From: Anseranas semipalmata
Lineage: Eukaryota > Chordata > Aves > Anseriformes > Anseranatidae
Length of the DNA: 64,000 nucleotides
Assembly (NCBI GenBank): GCA_013399115.1
Contig: VXAA01002162.1
Span: 129,870-193,869 of the forward strand
Direction: 5' to 3'
The position numbers were made by a program, and so were the translations under genes. Below are positions 1-11,500 of this stretch, one piece after another. Every line of letters starts with the position of its first letter. Position 1 is the first letter of the stretch. Below the pieces are notes generated by a model. That model saw nothing but the letters and a program-made list of their open reading frames with translations, was not told where the DNA came from and did no database searches.

Positions 1-87
1 GGGTCAGCCTGGACCTTTTTTCCTGTAGTACTGACACCCCCCCCCCNCCCCGCCCCCCCCCCCCCCCCCCCAAAAAAAAAAAAAAAG
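1..87. repeat. Poly-C then poly-A homopolymer tract
   Basis: A run of C from about 37 to 71, broken by one N at 47 and one G, is followed directly by about 15 A residues. It is low-complexity sequence and the N shows that the base caller was unsure of it. The minus strand is a long G run, which could form G-quadruplexes. The exact length should not be trusted. Confidence 0.9.
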
Positions 88-1380
88 CAACACTTTTAAA
101 TTCAAAGAAGTCATATTTCCTTAGAAAACTGAATCCTTCACTTTTTACACCCAGGAAGATCAAAGTGATTCAACCAGGTAGAATGGAGATTTTAAGAAGT
201 TTACAAAAAACTCTCCATTTGCCTTCCATACTGTGCAGAGACCTTCTTGTAACCAGGCTTAGTGACAGCCATCTTTCTGGACTGAAGAAAACTGCTCAGT
301 CTCCTATGGATCCCAGAAAATGTCTCTTTTCTTACCTGTGGATGTTCCCTGCCCTTATTAAAAGTCTCTGCCTGAGACTCTCTGCTCTTCTCACCCATGC
401 TCCAGTTGCTGGAACTGTTGCTCTCCAGCTGCGCCCAGATGTTTCCACAGGAAGGATCCATCTTCCTCCTCCTTCAGGAAGTCTCTCTGACTCTGTTGCC
501 CTTTTACCTTCCACCCAATGTGCAAGCAGAGAACAAACAAACCTGGCAGACCCTGTCCATAATGGTCCACTGCTCTCTGTCAATATTTTTCAACTTGTAC
601 CGGAAAAAGAGAAAAAAGCATTACAGGAAATAAAGCAAGTCATTAGAGGATGTTACAAGCTAAAAAGATAGCTGAGTATTAAATGGCCAAAGATATCCAT
701 CCATTTATCTGGCAAAGGACACAGACGTCAGCCCTCCCCAGTTTCTGCAGTACCTCTTATGCTGTGAGCATTGCAGGTCAAGTGAAATAAAGGCTGTCGT
801 GTCATCCTACAGCACATGCATTCATGTCTACGCTTGCACCAGTCCTGTCGATCCACACAGTTTTAATTTGTCTGTTTCTTGGAACAACTGTGAGACCTTT
901 GGTCGGCAACTTCTGTTTTTTCTGTTCTGCACTACCTTTATGGATCCACCAGCAGGAGAAGTTTGACCACGAGCACAATGAGAGCAGACTTCTTGTCCCC
1001 CTCTCCTTATTTTTTTCCCTTTAGCACTGTTTGGCCTGCACCTCCTTTGGAGCAGATGTGTTGTCATTCAATCCATAAACATAATTCCTGCATCTTTTTT
1101 TTCCGAGCTCAAAGTGTCCAGAGCAATGAGATGGATTTACTCACCAGTGCAATACCAGTGTTACACCATGTGTCCTAGAGAATGCAAATTTGGGGACACA
1201 AATGGGTGGTGGATACCTGTCCTGGCAAAGTTAAATTCAGTGCAGCCCTCTGCCAAACAGTCTGGAAGTTACCCTAAAGCAAATTATCAACTGCACCTGG
1301 ATTCATATTTGGATAACATAATTGCCAGTGACAGAAGGGAGGTGGGTAAGATGGCTGATCAACCTCAACCCCACGTTCGG
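88..1380. other. Unassigned intergenic sequence
   Basis: No exon, RNA gene or known repeat was recognised. A 168-codon open frame at 165-671 (+) resembles no family I know and overlaps open frames on the other strand, so it is treated as chance. Confidence 0.5.
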
Positions 1381-1591
1381 CTGTGACCAGGGAATAAATC
1401 CATACTTTAAAAGTGAATACAGAACACTACTACCAAAGGCAAAGTTTAACTCTCCAGCACCTATTTCATAACATTGCAGCCCTGCAGACTTCATCAATAA
1501 TCAGAGATTTGGACACCTTGATTCCCAAACCCCAACCCCAAACTAAGTCCTAACTTTAATACTGGGCAGCTGACGAATTCTGAAAATAAAA

Positions 1592-1622
<31 letters not shown>

Positions 1623-3790
1623 ATTGGGAATGGCCACTGCTGACATGAGCACCCTTCCCAAATCTGAAGCATTAGAGAAGATCAGCTGTAACTTGAGCTC
1701 TCAGAGTTTTAAATACCCAGACACTAACCCTAGCCATATCCCTGCCCCTAACCATAACTACACCTATGGGACTGCCACTTGCAATAACAAAAAGAGAAAC
1801 TGGCCTTTATCCCTTCCAATGCTTCTTCTAACTTTCTGGGCAACGTAAAGACCAGCAATAAACTGGGCTTTTAAGGCCATCAATCTTGACTCTGACTTTA
1901 ATTACTTGCAGGATTTCCCTTTCATCGGTGGAAGGAAGACAACGTGTTGCCCCTCAGTGATAAATTCCCCTTTTTTACCTCAAAGGGCTCTATAAGACGC
2001 CATACCAAACTGTGCTTTTGAAATTCTGGGTTTCCTAATTATAACTCCAGCCCTAAATTCTATTTTAATTATGTTTAGTTGAATATGACCTCTAATTCCA
2101 GTAATATATTTTTTAAAATTGCCCCTTCCACACTTTGGTAGACCTTACTCAAGATGACGATATACTGTACTTTTGAAGCTTTAGATTCGAAGTTCTAAAT
2201 TTACTTCCAACCCTGAACCTAAACCTAACTATTAAAAAGAGCCCCTTCTAGTAGGACAGAGAATATGAGGAATTCTCTTCTATATTATTTAATAATTTTT
2301 GAAAGTCATTATTTTATAGTAATTACGAATATAAATAAATATTAATTAATATTACTTATTGCTGTCTTTGCAAGTCATACAAAGTGCACATCCTAATGTA
2401 AAATCTAGTTATATGAATGAATCAAAGGAAACACAGAAGTAAATGAGAATATAAAACACTTGCTCATCCAATTGTCTTTCCTATTTGTAATTATCCAGAT
2501 CCTCTAGAATGCAAAAAATAAATAGGTCCCTTTAAACATGAAACCCCAAACTTTAACCCTAGCTCCAATCCTGATATTAATATGAACACCAGCAGTGGGT
2601 ACAGCAGTGAAAACTAAAGAAAAGCGCATTCCAATGGAGAAACATGTCATCCCTGTATTACCCTAGTCCCTGGAGAATCCAACAGTAAACCAGAGGCAGT
2701 AAACTTCAGATTCCCAATTCCTACACTAACCCTAGCCAGCGCACCTGTATAAATCTAGCCTCTGCAAGACAATTTAGAGCCTTAATCCTTTCCAAAAGTT
2801 GCCCACTTCCAAATCATTAGGAATAATAAAATGCAGCAATTCCCTGGGCTCTTAGGAAGGAATGTCGATAGGAGAACATGCCTCTTAACCTGAAACCTAA
2901 TCTCAGTCCTAAATTCAAAGCAAGGTAGAGCCTTAATGCATAGGCCACCACTGGCCCTCATCTTAATTATGACACTGTGTGCATCCCAACAATAAAATAC
3001 ACAGGATTCGTCTTTACCAACTCCCGTTGTTTTGTCTTCTGAGCTCTGCAAGCCACAGAGAGTACATTAAAAGCTGAAGTCTTGGAAATCCAGTTCCAAG
3101 CCCTACCTCTGACCTTAATTATTCACAGGGTTAACCACACAAGAAAAGAGTGCATCCAGCTTCCACCCTGTCATCACCTGCCCTCTTCCTAACTTTGCCA
3201 GGCCAACAGAATAAAGAAATCAACAAATGCCTTGAAGACTTGAATTCCCAAATCCCAGCTCTAACACTTGCACTAATTTAACATTTGTAAAGAATAAAGG
3301 AGGACACTTTTTTTTGCTGGAGTTTCTCTTACATTCCCAAATACTAGCTCAAAAGCCACCTTGAAGCTTAATATTACTTAGCACACCCCAACAAGCCCTG
3401 GTCCTTCACAAATTGTCTGCTTCTGGAGCTGTCGGTTCCAGAAGCTTTACACTCTGATTCTTACACAAACCTTATTCCAATTTTCAATTATGTCTAGCAG
3501 ACAAACGCGCAGATTTGTTTCCACAGATTAATCCCACCAGGTTAAGAAAAACTGGCCCCAATAATCTTCATTCTCCTCCCACTTATATGGGACCTACAGA
3601 ATATTGCAATACACATGGCTCCTGAATTTGCAGAAACTCCAAAATTAAATCGAGCCCCAATTCTGCTTAGTGGCTGGGGTCTATATCAAATATAAAAAGA
3701 CACCTTAAAACATTCCCTTTTGTTAGCATTTGTCCTCTTCCTAGTACTGAGGAACTTGATTCAAGTATTACTTTTCTTAAGTTTATGATT
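1380..3790. repeat. Degenerate tandem repeat, period about 150-190 bp, roughly 13 copies
   Basis: Related phrases return at spacings of about 150-190 bases. The motif ctaaccctag or close forms occur at 1724, 2553 and 2726. 'agagccttaat' is at 2776 and 2927 (151 apart). 'aataaaat' is at 2824 and 2991 (167 apart). A block reading cttcttctaactttctggg...caataaa near 1821 is paralleled by cttcctaactttgccagg...gaataaa near 3183. Phrases of the type 'gattcccaa-cc' mark unit starts near 1524, 2709 and 3242. Copies are strongly diverged with indels, so this looks like an old satellite or minisatellite array. It codes for nothing obvious. Family membership is unknown, and the boundaries and copy number are estimates by eye. 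Confidence 0.6.
1585..1624. repeat. (AAAT)n microsatellite
   Basis: About ten copies of an AAAT tetramer lie inside the degenerate tandem array. The tract is uninterrupted over its right two thirds. Confidence 0.95.
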
Positions 3791-3821
3791 AACTGGCATC
3801 AAGTTAAATACGATTTTTAAA

Positions 3822-3853
3822 AATATATATATATATTTATTTATTTATTTATT
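3822..3853. repeat. (TA)n(TTTA)n compound microsatellite
   Basis: An alternating TA run passes into four to five TTTA units just right of the degenerate repeat array. Confidence 0.9.
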
Positions 3854-4840
3854 GCAAACATTTTTCACAGATTATACCTCTGGAGAGTCTGCGCAGGAAA
3901 CACCTCATTAGAATGAGCTGGATGGTAAAGAGAAATGTTTTAAACAAGTGAATTTCACAGAAAAGTTGATAACCAAAATCAACTTCTTCAGCTAAAATAT
4001 CAAGAAATATGTGTTAAACTAATGTTCTAAAACCTCACAGAATTTCTATGCCACAAATTTAAAAATGCTGTTCATCAGAATTGATAAAAGGAAAGTACGA
4101 TACAAAAACTACTCAGCTGTTAGAAGTTGAGTTTTTGCAGCAGCAGCTATGATTTCATTGCTAACAATTTAGTTACATACTTGATGCAAGTTCCCCACCT
4201 AGTGGAGTAATTTTTAGTGCTCTAAAGGATCGCAGTTCTTCATGTCATTTTATTTCTGATTCATTTAAGGAGTAATAACAGCAGTTTCCTTATATAATAT
4301 TTTAAGCTATACAGTAAGTTCTTCCAAAATTAAAATTCATTTCATAAAGTGACTGAAAAATTTATAATAGCTTTGGAGAACAAAGGGCCGAGAGAACTAT
4401 GACAGAAGACGCAGTCACAATAACCAAATTGTATCAACAAATGATTTGAAAAAAAAACAGCCTCAGCTATTTTTTTGCCTTGGTTTTGGCAAAGGTCTAC
4501 TTTTAGGAAATCCTATATGCTTCACAAATATTAACAACAATCACATTTTAAACAGCATTTTAGGGCAGGCGAAATACTTGCTCATATTTCTGACCACGTA
4601 CATATGTACGCCACACAGATTCCAGTGGAAAGTAAGGACCATTGCCATGCCAAAAGTCAAACTAGATGATCATAAGCATCCACCCTACTTAAATGTATGC
4701 ATCATCCTAACATTCTTCCCTGTGCTTGTGAACAACAGTCTCTTGGAAAAAAATACAAAGGTAAGGAGAGCTCATGCGAAATACACGGGTCACATCTCAG
4801 CCCTATTAAAGGTTAAGCTGGCCCCCAGCTCCTGCACTTG
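3854..4840. other. Unassigned AT-rich intergenic sequence
   Basis: No gene or recognisable repeat is seen. An open frame starting at 4446 shows no family signature and runs into the CpG-rich patch. Confidence 0.5.
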
Positions 4841-4844
4841 TAAT

Positions 4845-5065
4845 CAGACGCGTAGCGCATGGCACGGAGAAATAAATGTCCCTTCGGGTCACTTGGCCCT
4901 GAGCCACCCGGGGAGACAAAGGTCAAGGCAGAGGACACGAATTTCCCCTCCGCTTTCGCTGGCGACCGGCGCGCTCCCAAGGCAATGGGTGCAACGCGCG
5001 GCGGTCCTGGCGTGACACGTCACCTCTTCGCTGCACGGCCGTGCTTCAGGGCGCCTGCAGTTCAC
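4845..5065. promoter_or_regulatory. Small CpG-rich patch, possible promoter or enhancer
   Basis: Against an AT-rich background, about 220 bases carry many CpG dinucleotides: acgcgtagcgc near 4850, a run of CG-containing words at 4960-5010, and a near-palindrome gtgacacgtcac at 5012-5023 that contains an ACGT core of the CRE/E-box type. No exon follows that I can recognise on either strand. In mammals CA8 lies upstream of RAB2A on the opposite strand, but no CA8 exon is visible here. Function as a promoter is inferred only from composition. Confidence 0.35.
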
Positions 5066-5420
5066 AGCAGCTTTCAGTTGCGACTCGACAGCAAGAGTGG
5101 GGTTACACTGCTGCTGCACTTGAGATAATGAAGGTATAGATTATAGCCGTGCCCACATCAGACAACGGAGGTCACACGTCCTGACTCGATACAGATCAGC
5201 ATTATAAATGTGGTCTCATATAACACGAGCTTCAGAAAGGTGCCTTGACTCGTTCACTTACCAGAACTCATTTTGCTGGTATCGGAGATCATATTCCCTC
5301 CCACTGATGAAAGCTGCAGCTTAACCTTCTGTACCGTGCTGGCTGTGACTCCACCAGCACGAAGCCTTGCAGGTGCCAGGGGGCTGACCTGGGCGATGGA
5401 GCCCCCCGCCACCGCACGGT
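5066..5420. other. Unassigned intergenic sequence
   Basis: Moderate GC sequence between the CpG-rich patch and a CR1 end. Nothing specific is recognised. Confidence 0.4.
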
Positions 5421-5510
5421 CACAGAATCACAGAACGGTTGAGGCTGGAAGGCACCTCAGGAGGTCACCTCACCTGCACGCTCAGCTCCTTGCCCAGCAG
5501 CAGGCAGAGG
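5421..5510 (-). mobile_element. CR1 LINE 3'-end fragment
   Basis: The plus strand reads cacagaatcacagaacggtt and then a GGCTGGAAGGCACCT-type block. This is the reverse complement of the standard avian CR1 3' terminus (aaccattctgtgattctgtg). Only the last ~90 bases or less of the element remain, and the left edge of the homology fades in GC-rich sequence. Confidence 0.75.
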
Positions 5511-8500
5511 GGAAACCGAGGCAGCGGGAGGCGGAGGCTCAGCCGAGCAGATCCCGAACAAGCAGCTGTGGAAGAAAGAGACTTAAGCGAAATCTTTTCC
5601 TGTATGCTGATAATGCATAGCCTTCAGAAACAGCGCACTGTCCTTCCAAGCTGGAAGCAAGTACTTCATCCAGCGCAAAAGATGTCTTAATGCCAGATTA
5701 GGCCTCACAAACACAGCATCCTGCAGGCGAGAAAGACAGGAGAGATTCCTTGTGATCCTGGGATATACACACAAAATGCTGTCTTTTATGGTGGCTCAAT
5801 TTCAGTCGTGGCACAAGCCTTAGCACATGAGTTTTGTATTACTTGCTCCTTCTTAGAAGAAAATCTAAAATGCAAAGCCACACTGCTTGTGGAGTTGTAC
5901 AGCTCCTTTTTTGAAGTTACTGAGCTGCCTGAGCTCCAAACCAAATGCTGGCCAGCCAAAAGCAAGTAACAATCATAGCAACTCCAGCACACTTTTTTAC
6001 TGTGACTGTAGAAAGAAAAGGGTTACCTCACAGACCACCATCACCAGCCCCAAACTAGAACCTGTAAGGAATACAAGCGCGTAGCAAAGGCTCAGGGTGC
6101 AGCTAGCAGGCCCCAGATGACCCTGCTGAGAAAGGTCCTCACCTCTTCAAAGAACTTTGCTGCAAACCTTTCACTTTGCTTTCATCGCTCGCAGGGTGAG
6201 TGTTGTGAACCCTCGTGGTGCAGAGGGCTGCTCAGAGGGCCGCGGTGTGCCCACCTGCCCGACTGCACGCTCTGCTGGGTGAGCTAGCTGCCATAGGCAC
6301 CCTCAGCCAAACTTCTGGCCCTTGGCATGGTCCGGTAGTCATTTGCACGGCTCAACAAGGGCTGCCAAATACCAGAGTGCAAAAACCCCAAGCACAATGA
6401 CAAGGACGGATCAGACTCAGTTATTAAGTCAGATGGTACAAGCAACCTGGTCCTGGCCATCCCGTCAGAAACAGGAGGGCAAAATTCATAAACCCTCTCC
6501 ACCATTCTCCTGCCTGGAAAGGTGCCTTACGCTCTCCAGCTGGAGCTACCCTGGCCTTTTGCTGACACGCTGCTTTTCAGTTTTTCTTCTTCAGTGTCAA
6601 TAGTTTACTGATTTCATCTGCTGCTCTGCTTCTAAGTTCCCTTTATTTCTTCCTGAGAATCGATAAATATTACTGTCCTTCAGAGGCAGGAAGATAGACT
6701 GGGTAATGATGTTCCCTGCTTGCTAGGTTCCTTCCACTGAGATTGCAACAGCAAGGCTTCTGGTAATGAGCTAGAAAAGCTCTGCGATATTCTTCCATCC
6801 TGCTGGCCACAAAGGAGGCAGCTCACGTGCTCTCAGCATATATTCAATTAGGTGCTAAATTTTTGTAGTCTGACTGAAATTAGTTTGTTACCTGAATGAA
6901 AACTGACCTTCTGTTCCTTGACAAAATGCCAGTAACCAGAAGGGGAAGAAGATATCCTCAGGTTTCTGAGAAAATGCTCTTAATAGAGGAGTATGCCTTC
7001 ATTTTTATACTTGTTCACACAAGTGTTGCTGAGAAATCCCTTGGTACTGAGAAGCTAGTCTTTTATAAGGATGTAGCTAAAAGGCACTGCTTCAAGATAA
7101 GAACTAATGTAAGTTCACAGCTCTGACTTTTTTTTTTAATTTCCCTTACGGAATTGCACGAAGTTTTCAGTACTCTAGCAACGCAAACTGAAGAAATCAA
7201 AATGAACTTTGGAAGCACACTTCAGAGTTCCCACCCAGCCAAATTTCACCGTATTTACGACCTACTTCATTGGTGTTAGGATTGTAACAAATTCTAAAAT
7301 AAATTATTATGGGAAGAAACATTTTCCACTTGGCATGACAAAAAAAAAAAAAAAAAAAGGCTGAATTCTTCCATGAAATTTGTGAAAAAAAAAAAAAAAT
7401 CTGACTATGAATTGGAAAATGTAACCATGGTAAATGGAAGTTTCTAGAAGTGATGAACACATGGAAATACTGACTAACAAAGGAGATTTTCACACATTGC
7501 TACTCAGAGTTGCAACTGTGGCACTGGAGTATGCAAGCTTGCTATGTACTTTAATTTGGATTAAAGTCACAACCATCTATAATTCACACTACTATCAATG
7601 CTAGTGACCTTTTGGGCTTTGTGATAGGGTTGTTGTTTTTTTCTTTTTTGAGTTATATTACATTAAGCTGGCATCAGTTTGTGACTTTAGGCTACTTGGT
7701 GCTTTCTAATAGCATGAGAGATTCTCCTTTCTTAATCGCAGTTCATGAAAGGATCCCTTAAAAAAACTTGTGCCATTGTGAGAACACAGCTCACTGTTCG
7801 AAAACGTATATTCATATATCTACAGCTGAAGGCAATTTTCTGCAGATTGCCACTGTGCAACTACAGGAAGAGAGAGAACATTTCTTCATTATATTATCAT
7901 TATAATTAGGGTCACACCGGACACAGAGTAAGTATCCCTTGGGGTTGGGTAGTGATTCCAAAGTCTTTTTTTTTTTTCTAAAGATGATAAATGCAAAACA
8001 TTTTAAGTAGCTGTTGTCCCTTTTTTATGTAGGGTACATGGACAAAATCTGTCACATTGTTCTTTTATGAATTGACCATTTACTAAGTGCTTCAGAAATT
8101 CTAAAATGCCTTTCACAGTCGAACATTGTTTATTGGCAAGGATAATATTCAGAGTTATGATTGTGGATATTGTGGGAGACATGTACTCTATTTATGTGTA
8201 TATGCCTTGTTTTTTCCCTCTGATCTGTACCATAATCCTTAACTGAAGATTTACAAGAGAAGTTTTAGAAAACAGGAACTTTCATCTTTTAGTGTATAGC
8301 ACCACAAATTCATCACTTATTACCTGCTAAAATAAAGCCCAGAACATAAAGAGGATGAGTTCACACTGCCCAAGGTAAAAATCATGGCTCTGAATATAGT
8401 TTGTTAAGTAAGACAGGTCAAACCGCTATCTGAAGGAGCTCTCTGAATTGCTTTCTGGAAATGTCTGTCTTTCTCCATTGACTGAAGGGGGAACGTAGAT

Positions 8501-11500
8501 GGCTGATGGCTAAACCTAGACCGGAAAAAGACTTAGATGTTTTGGGGGAAGATTTTGATATAAATTAGGACAGCCTCAAGGAAGTAACTATATTAAGCTC
8601 TGAGTTTGTTATTGGGGCAACAACAGATACACATTTCTGTTTGCAAGGCTGAGATCATCTTTCTTATGAAAACACCAATGGAAAGCTTTATTGGGAAAGG
8701 ATGTGGTTGCTGTTGTCATCACATAAAGATTGTGATATGCAGATTTTTGAGAGTTCTTTCCATTCACAGCTTCTGTCTTACAGTTAAGCAAAATGGATTG
8801 CCACCCTGCCCTTTGAATTGGCCCTTCAAATCCTTGTGTTTTCCTGCCTGCCAAAGATAGGAAGAGATTAAGGGTGACTGACAGCAGAAAAAAATTAGGC
8901 AGCCACATATATGTTAATCTTGCCATCTTTTCTACAGGATTTGGAAGGAGAAGGATATTTGTAACTGCTCCTTTGTCTTGCTTTTGGACTAGCCATTGAT
9001 TTCCCAGCACCCTAGAAAACAATTCTGAAGGTCTGTCACAGAAAAATAATTCTTTCAAGACAACTAATCTCTCCATTCATAGCATTCATATGAAAGTAAT
9101 TCTACACCCTTAATATTGGCCAGAATATTTGGTCTTGAGTCTCAGGCCAGGAAAAGATAGGACGACCCTGATAAACATTTCCTTTATCACAGTCTTAACT
9201 AACCCAATGTAATATAACATTTGAAATTAAATCAGTATCCTTTTGCATGTTGGCATACTTCAGCCAACAGCCTGTTTCTGGCCACAGGCTGCAAAGTTTT
9301 TTTTGACCTCAAACACAACCAAGATCTTATCTGAAGGCCTCCTTAATGGCAAGGGCTCAGAATCTTGACTTATATGATCTGGCTACATAACTTCTATGAA
9401 TTCAAAGACGTTAACACAGTTTATAGGAGCTGAGATCCAAACTATTTTTAATAAGAAGTTAAGGTCTATTCATTTCTCAAACAAACAAACAAACAAAAAA
9501 ACACCACCAACAAAAAAATCCCTCTAACATTTGTTCTCCTTTGTGTATTTTCAGTATCATTAGGTCACACTTTTCCAGAGTTTACCCTCAGAATATTGTT
9601 ACCACTGCACCTGCAACAGATCCTTGCCTATGCTTATTCAAGGCAGCATCTGGTACCAAACTGGAAAAGTAACCTGCTAAATATCCCTAACCACCATAAT
9701 TTGTTACTACTACTTTTTTGGCCGTGTTGGATACCATGACAAAATATTCTGGTCAGTGAATGTCTGAATGACGGGACTCATAAGGAACATAAATGAATGC
9801 ACTTTGTTCACTTACAACTAAGTATGATCACTTCAATTTTTCACTTTATTAATATTTTACTTACATAAAGATCCTTTTGTCCTAATGGATTCCAAAGCAA
9901 ACCATTAAAAAAGGAATCGGAGTGATTTAGATATTACTTCCCATAATTGGATTATATGTTCCTTGCTTCTGTGTTAAATTACTGTAGCAGTTCAGCCTAC
10001 AGATGACCAAAGTCTCTGATTTCTCAGTTGAGAAACAGCCTTCTCTTTGAGCAACAGACTTGTAATTGTAGAACAGAATTTGTCAAAAGATCCATTCTAT
10101 CCTCAGCTGAATTAAACTCATAAAAGATGCAAGAACACATTTGTGCTGCTGATAGTGACAGTACCAGCTCTGCAGATGTCACTGTTGCTGTCAGTTTGTC
10201 CCACATAACTCAGGCAATCTTGGGTATCTTTCCAGAAATTAGCACAAAGCCTGATTCAGTCCTTTCCTTTTATGCTTGGCCTTTTTAGTAAAGAGAATTA
10301 TAGCAAGCAGGAAAAGGAGGATGCCATTTGGATAGTAATTTCTAATTAATTTATATTTTCAGTGTCTGAACTACAGTTTCAGCAAGCTATTGGTCATTTA
10401 TTTGGCCCTTTGGGGTTAAGTCCCTCTAGGTCTCTGGCTTTGGAACATGTTTCTAAACCAAACTGAATGTGAAGGTCTAACTGGTGCAGAACAAGATCTT
10501 TTGAAAGACCAATATTCAATTATATTTTAGAAGTTCTGCGCTGTAAGAGATTAGTAGGATATCCACAGGATATCTAAGGATAAGCCAAAATACACTTATA
10601 AATGTTCTATTTCTTTCTGGATTTGAACTCAAAAAAGAAATAAAAGGGACAAATCACAGGCCTGTACCAGTCATGTTTGTTTTTCAGAAACTCAACAGAC
10701 AAGACAGGCACCCATGCATGCTATGGTTTGGAATTTTGACATGCCTAAATTTAATAGGTCTCTAGTGTTAAAATTGCCTCGTGTGACATCTAATTGGCCT
10801 GGCAAAAGTTCAGCTGTTAAGAGTCTCAATTACCTGATGTAGATTGCTCTAGGAGAAGTTACTACAGAAGATTTAGTCACTCACAAGTATGATCTAATGA
10901 ATAGTTGAATGATTTTTGTATTGGGATAGGAAGGCTTTTACACCAGGTAAAGGAAGAATACCTAAGAGAAGTCTTTGAGTATTATTTGGGGGAAAATGGC
11001 ATAGAATTATAGCAACAATCCATTCTTACAGAATGAAATATGAAATTAGTTAAAGAAGAAAAGCTAGAAAAATTGAAATGAACTACAACAGGGGAAAAAA
11101 AGGAGAAGGGAGAATTTAGAAACAGTATAATGAAAAGCTAAAATTGACATACTGTTCCAAGAAAGCATAAAGGGAGCTATGTGCCAGTAGAAAATCTGTT
11201 AACTGACAGTGACTAAAACCAGGACAATTAAAATAAAACAGTTTAAAATCACAGTTCTCTGTGAATAGATAGATAAGTCAGCTTTAACCATTTTGGTTTA
11301 TCATAATGAAAGTGGGATTTGATCAGAGTATCCTGGATAACTGAAAAAAAAAAAAAAAGGAATATTAATTCTGTGAATGGTAGTATTTGGGACCAGTAGC
11401 TGAGATACAGGATTACGGAGTAGTATCATACAAAGGGCCATGCAGAAGAATAACAAATGAATAGAGACAAAGCAGAAAACATTGGCACATAAAATACCGT

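Noticed and set aside
165..671. 168-codon open frame near the left end
   Set aside because: No recognised family, open frames overlap on the opposite strand, and composition is not gene-like.
1380..3790. Interstitial telomeric repeat (TTAGGG)n
   Set aside because: CTAACCCTA words occur but never in tandem hexamers; spacing is about 170 bases.
4446..5015. 189-codon open frame entering the CpG-rich patch
   Set aside because: No family resemblance and no splice or promoter logic; probably chance.
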